Below are positions 53,301 through 59,300 of a DNA stretch of 64,000 bases, piece after piece. Source of the DNA: Harmothoe impar (Eukaryota; Annelida; Polychaeta; Phyllodocida; Polynoidae); assembly GCA_947462335.1 (NCBI GenBank), contig OX381714.1, forward strand, positions 41,327,360 to 41,391,359, in the 5' to 3' direction. The notes below the pieces were generated by a model. It did no database searches, was not told the origin of the DNA, and saw only the letters and a program-made list of their open reading frames with translations. Position 1 is the first letter of the stretch, and the number at the start of each line of letters is the position of its first letter. A program made the translations under genes and the position numbers.

Positions 53301-56300
53301 AAGAGATTCCATGACCTTGTAGCCGATGAACCAGATAACTTCACAACGAGGGTAAAAGCTCATTCGGCCGACGGTAGCTGCATGCAGACGTTTGGTAAAG
53401 CGTTTTTCGAAGTCAATATAGGTGGACAGGATTATCTCCTGTCGCCTACTATTGCTGATCTGAGTGATGATGGCATCATCGGATTAGATTTCGCTGCGTT
53501 GTACGGGGCAATGTTGGAACCTTGTAGGGGGATGTTGAAGATAGAACATCCGTACAAGGTGGCCGTGCAATGCGTGTTGAGGAAGGTATCTTCTGTAGCC
53601 TCGGTGGTACAGACGGTTAAGATACCCCCAGGACAGACATGTGATGTGCTGTTTTCGAGTGACAGTATCTTCCGAGATCAGATGGCGGTGGTTGAACCCG
53701 ATGTGGTGAGACTTGCATCCATTGGACTCAAGAGTGCAGATACTTTCGTAGGCAGTGGCAGCCGGTTTTTGTTTCCCATTTCGAATCCTGGTGGTGAAGT
53801 CCGTTATCTGATGAAAGGTACTCCCGTGGGGCAGGTGATCGTTGCACAGGCAAGCACCAGTATACTCTCAGAAGATACCAAACCGAACCTTGAAGGGATG
53901 TTCGATTTGCGTCCGGAACTCCAGAAGTTGGTGGACGATTCGAGCCTGGTGACGGGGGAACAGAAAGATCAGTTGAGACGGGTATTAGTGGAACATGATG
54001 CAGCCTTCGGGGAGCCCACTGGCTTGGGGCGAACCGATATGGTGCTACATTCCATTCATACAGAGGAAGCTGTACCTTTCAAAATCCCTTACAGACGCCT
54101 ACCTTTGAAGAAGAAATTGATGGCCGAGAAGGAAATCGCTGATCAGCTGAGATTAGGGGTGATTGTTCCCAGCACTAGCCCCTGGTCCAGTCCTGTTCAG
54201 ATGGTGACCAAGAAAGACGGCACAATTCGCTTCTGTATCGATTATCGGAAATTGAATGGTTGTACAAAGAAAAACTCCTATCCTCTTCCCCGTATAGACG
54301 AGACTATTGATTCCCTGGGCGGAAACCAATGGTTCTGTACGCTGGATTTGCAATCCGGATACTGGCAGGTTGGAATGAAGGAGGAGGATCAGGAAAAAAC
54401 AGCCTTTTCGAGCCATGTCGGTCTTTTCCAGTACAGTGTGATGCCGTTCGGATTGTGTAACGCCCCTGCGACATTCGAAGCCATGATGGAATCTCTGTTG
54501 AGTGATCTGTTGTGGAAGGAGTGTTTGGTGTACCTGGACGACGTAATTGTCTTTGGGAAGACCTTCGAATCGTGCCTGGCTACTCTAGTCAAAATTTTCG
54601 AGAGGTTGATAACAAATGGTTTGAAATTGAAACCAAAGAAGTGTCACCTATTTAGGACTTCAATTAACTATCTCGGTCGGATAATATCCACTGAGGGAGT
54701 TAAGGCGGATCCTGAGAAACTAGATGTTGTGTCGGAATGGGAAAAGGCAGAAGGACCTAAAGACATACGGTCCTTTCTGGGCTTCTGTAGTTACTACAGG
54801 GACTTCCTACCAGGGTATGCCAGAATAGCTCAGCCTATGCAGGCTCTAGCTCACTGGACTCCGGGTAGAAGGAAGGAGCCTTTTCCATGGGGTCCGGAAC
54901 AAGATCTAGCATTCGAAGCCGTGAAGAACCTATTTCGAACCACCCCAGTTTTGAAATATCCAACAGCTGATGGACATTTCATACTGGACACTGACGCCAG
55001 TAACGACAGTATAGGTGCTGCTCTATCCCAGATGCAGGAGGGGATAGAAGTGCCACTGGCTTTCGCTAGTAATACCCTCAATAAGGCCCAGAGGAATTAC
55101 TGTACCACTAAGCGCGAATTGTTGGCGGTAGTGGTATATACGAAGAAGTTTAAGCACTTCCTTTGGGGAGGTGACTTTACTTTGCGGACAGATCACTCCT
55201 TCTTAAGGTGGCTGCTGAACTTTAAGGAAGCGGAAGGAATGATCGGTCGATGGCTGACCCATTTGTCCGAGTTCGGGTTGGAAAATAGCCAAATCCAACA
55301 TAGAGCAGGGAGCAAGCATATTAATGCTGACGCCCTTTCAAGAAGACCCATACGGACATGTTCTAGAATGGATTGTAATGACTGTGGAGCCCATAACGCT
55401 GTAATAGCTGGAGTTCGAATGCCGTATGATGTAGGACATTCTAAAGCAATGGAATGGTCCACGGAAACTATCAGGCAATTCCAGAAGGGTGATGCTGTCA
55501 TGTCAAGACTAATAGAACAGGTCTCCAGTGGTGTCCAACCACAAAGACCAGCCATTTCGATTGAGAGCCGGGAAATGAGACAACTACTTGCTCAATGGTC
55601 TGAGCTAACTGTTGTTGACGGTATCTTATGTAGTTGGAAGATAACACCATACAAGACCAAACTTCGGCAAATCGTGATACCTGCAGCTATGCGACGGGAT
55701 ATCATGTATCATTAAAGTGGGGGAATGTAAATTATTGCCAAATAATTATTATTTACCAAATATACTAATATTTGTCCATTTTTATCAGGTTTTTCATAAA
55801 CAATTTGCAAAAAAAAAGTTTTCTTCAAAACCTGGTTATCTTGTTTGGCGAAAACATGGTAACCATTGTAACCATGGTTACCATTAATACAAGATGTGGT
55901 TCAAACATTGCTTGACGCTTTGTATTCCTTTGTAATCATTATGCACTGACGGAATACTGACGACCATCGTACCATGCTGTATTGATGCATCATACTGACC
56001 CTTGTTATGATGCATTCATGAATGTAACCCTGGTGATTTACTCAACAGGGTTGTATCCATGCATCCCACATGACCATAGAGCACTCTATTATAATTGATT
56101 AATTTCTGGCACCCATTTTTATAACAAACCTAGTGATCTTCATTGAGGGGGTGACTGTAATTTTACCCCAATGATCAATGCCCTTTCAGGTTAGGTAATT
56201 ATGTAGGGCTGGTTGGGAACCAGGGGCAATTTACAGCTAACCAAAATAGGAATATAGCAGGTGACAGGCAAACTCTGGACAGCTAAACACACGGTCAACA

Positions 56301-59300
56301 TTCTCTAAAAAGACCATACTATAGTGCAAATTACAGTGAATCTGAAAGACCTTTTCATTTTACTATGATTACTAATAGAATTGAGGGAAGCAATCAGGTT
56401 ACTTCAACCTAAATGGCCCAAAAAAGGGCATAATTTACTGATATATTCCACTCGTGTTCTGGTGTATCCATGCATTCTACAATGTAACTCCATTTGGAAG
56501 TATAGCATATTTCGTAAACAGTATACTTAGTAAAATAGCCTTAGAAAGCTTGTCTCTTTGAGTTCACTTTTAACCTTTAAGGGCCACATAGTACTTCAAT
56601 GTGCTATGCAATTTGCCAGCATGATGCATAGATGCAGCGCTAGTGGGTGAGTTTACTCGTGATTATACTCACCAGGGCTTATGCATCATGCTGACACCTT
56701 GGATTGGTATTATGATTAATTTCAGCACTGGTTCAGCATTTATGCCAGCACAGGGCACAGCACATTGAAGCGTTATTCAGCCCTTACGGGTAATGGAGGA
56801 AAAGGCCAGTTCCAGATGCCTATTTTATCTGTATACATCATCATATGTATCACCTGTGGATAGCACAAAAAGACAAAGTCATTCACCCCGTCTTAAAAAT
56901 GATGAATGAAAATCAAATGCTTTCAGTGGAATGCTTTCATGTGTGTGTCTTCTTTCTTGAGCCCCAATGACTGAGACTTGATGTATAGCACTTTTCCACA
57001 GTGTCTCCTAGATTATTTAACAATAGTTGGTATTATAAAGAGGTCTGCTATGTAAGTGAACGCCTACTTTCCTGGCCAGGCCCCCATATAATCAAGGATA
57101 TATCGGGAGGGAGTGAGGGAAAACAACCATGTTTTTAGATGGGACTGCAGATACAACAAGTTGAAAATAGATTTGACAGATACAGTCTATTTGGCAAGTT
57201 TCTATTCAGTGAACACACAGTTGAATAAGAGAATCCCTTTAGATATAATATGTGACATCCACTGAAAAAAAGGACCTTAGTGCACCCTGCATTAAGGGCC
57301 CTTTTCACAGATTGTGTCACATATATATTAGATGTTATATAAGGTTTTACTCAAAGGTCACAGTTCATCCGTATGCCACATCTATAGGGCGCCACATGCA
57401 TGGTCAGTTCATGGTCATGCCATATCATGGTCATCTTGTTTGGCCATTGTAAGAGTACAGAGGCTCCAACCTAAGATGCACTGAAGTTACATGTGTGTGT
57501 ACACATTCCCAAATCTGACATTCCCGATCTCATGAGCATGGGATGGAAGATGGAACATATAAACAGCTTTCAAGAATTCACTTGTATGCAATTGGAAATA
57601 AAGGCACAAACATAAAATGTACTGACCACTTTACCTAATGATACTGCAATGCACTTAAGATACTATTAACTATGAACACGTCACTATGGTTGTCATGGGC
57701 CCAATACATTTCATAAGCAACCATAGGGTAGTCAATAGCTGTTTTTTGTGAGTATTCTACGGATTATAGTCCTGAAATATTTGTTAGATCTACCGTAAAC
57801 CTCTTGTATAAGCCTAACTCGCATATTAGCTGCACCTAGACTTTGGAAATATTCCATAAGTCTCACAGGTGGTCTGAAAATTATTGATTTAGTACTGTAG
57901 TATACCCATAAAACTCTAGTATAAGCCGAACCCCGACCTTGAGACGATCCTGTAAGCCGCACTGAGGATCTGACTAGCGTACTAGCCGCGGCCTATACTT
58001 GAGGTTTTACAGTAGTTTTTGTTTGCCATGGTAACCAGGTTACCATGGAAACCATTACATTATTTCTTGCTGATTCATCTTAACCATACCTCTCATTTAA
58101 ATTATTAATTGGTATTGAAGAAGAAATTCTCGGGGAAAACAATGTTTTGGCAACAAATTTCATTAGGGGGGTTGTCCCCGTAGCATCCATTTTGCGACTT
58201 CACAAGTCCATTTTTCAGAATACATACAGGTCTACATAAAAAAACGGTCGGGGAAAATTCACTTGTGAAACTTTACTCACAAATGCCTCTAGAACTTAAG
58301 GAATACCATTTCGATTCCCTACTAAGTGTGACTGGGGGCTATACTACTACTATTGTGGTTATTTTTACATAATATAGGCTTAGTTACTTGTGGGTTTTCC
58401 TATGAGGGCACCAGCCACTCTGTCTTGGTTATTCTTACAGAGACTCGGTCACTTGTGGGCTATCCTCCCGGGTTGTCCTTTAAATAAACAATACAATACC
58501 TCTTTTATATTCTCTCTTACTGTTGCATATTTAGAGTGCAGGGAGTTGTTAGGTTTTAGGAAATTTGTCAAAGGACAGCAATGTCCGTAACATGTCGGTT
58601 CTCTAACATCAATTAGCTACTTGCTCCATTATTTACTTATACCTTAGCGCCTAAGTTACAAAGAGCGTTTGGAGGAATACCTTTTGAACTTAAGAAAATT
58701 GGAACGAAATTTCCTAGGGGGAAATTTCCTAAAGGTTACTCGCTGTACCCATGAATGCATACAGTGTCAATTATTGCTCTGATGTCACGTTTATTGACTT
58801 TCTTCCAGGCGAGGTGGACATAGGACGAGAACAAGCAAGACCAAATGTCGGACGTCGTCTTTCCCATGTGTGCGGATGGTGGTAGCCTTCTATGACAGGT
58901 ATGGCACGAACAGAACCGCCACCTTCTTCCCTGATGCCGTCAAGTTCACCAAAAGTACCTTGGTAAAGTCATGTTTTAAATTTATACAATGTCATCATTG
59001 GCTATCGGGTGTAACATGATTGGGGGTGGGGACTTCAAATTGCCTTGTGGAGAGCCAAAATGCATTTTGTACAGTTATATTTACACAGAGAGAAGAAACA
59101 GCGTCAAAAGGGAGTCCAGGTTGCCTCCAGAATGACTCCCCTCTCTAGGGGAGTCCAGGTCGCCTAAGGGAGACTAGGTGACTCTGTGGCTGACCTAAGG
59201 GTGACAAGTCATAGGTCTCGTTGACCTAGAGAGCTATATGACTCCCCCAGGTGACCCCCTTAGGTCAGCCAGAGAGTCACCTAGGCTCCCTTACTCGACC

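Noticed and set aside
55726..56000. 3' LTR of the second gypsy element
   Set aside because: It follows a purine tract and begins TGTA, but the sequence does not match the 5' LTR at 50193-50711.
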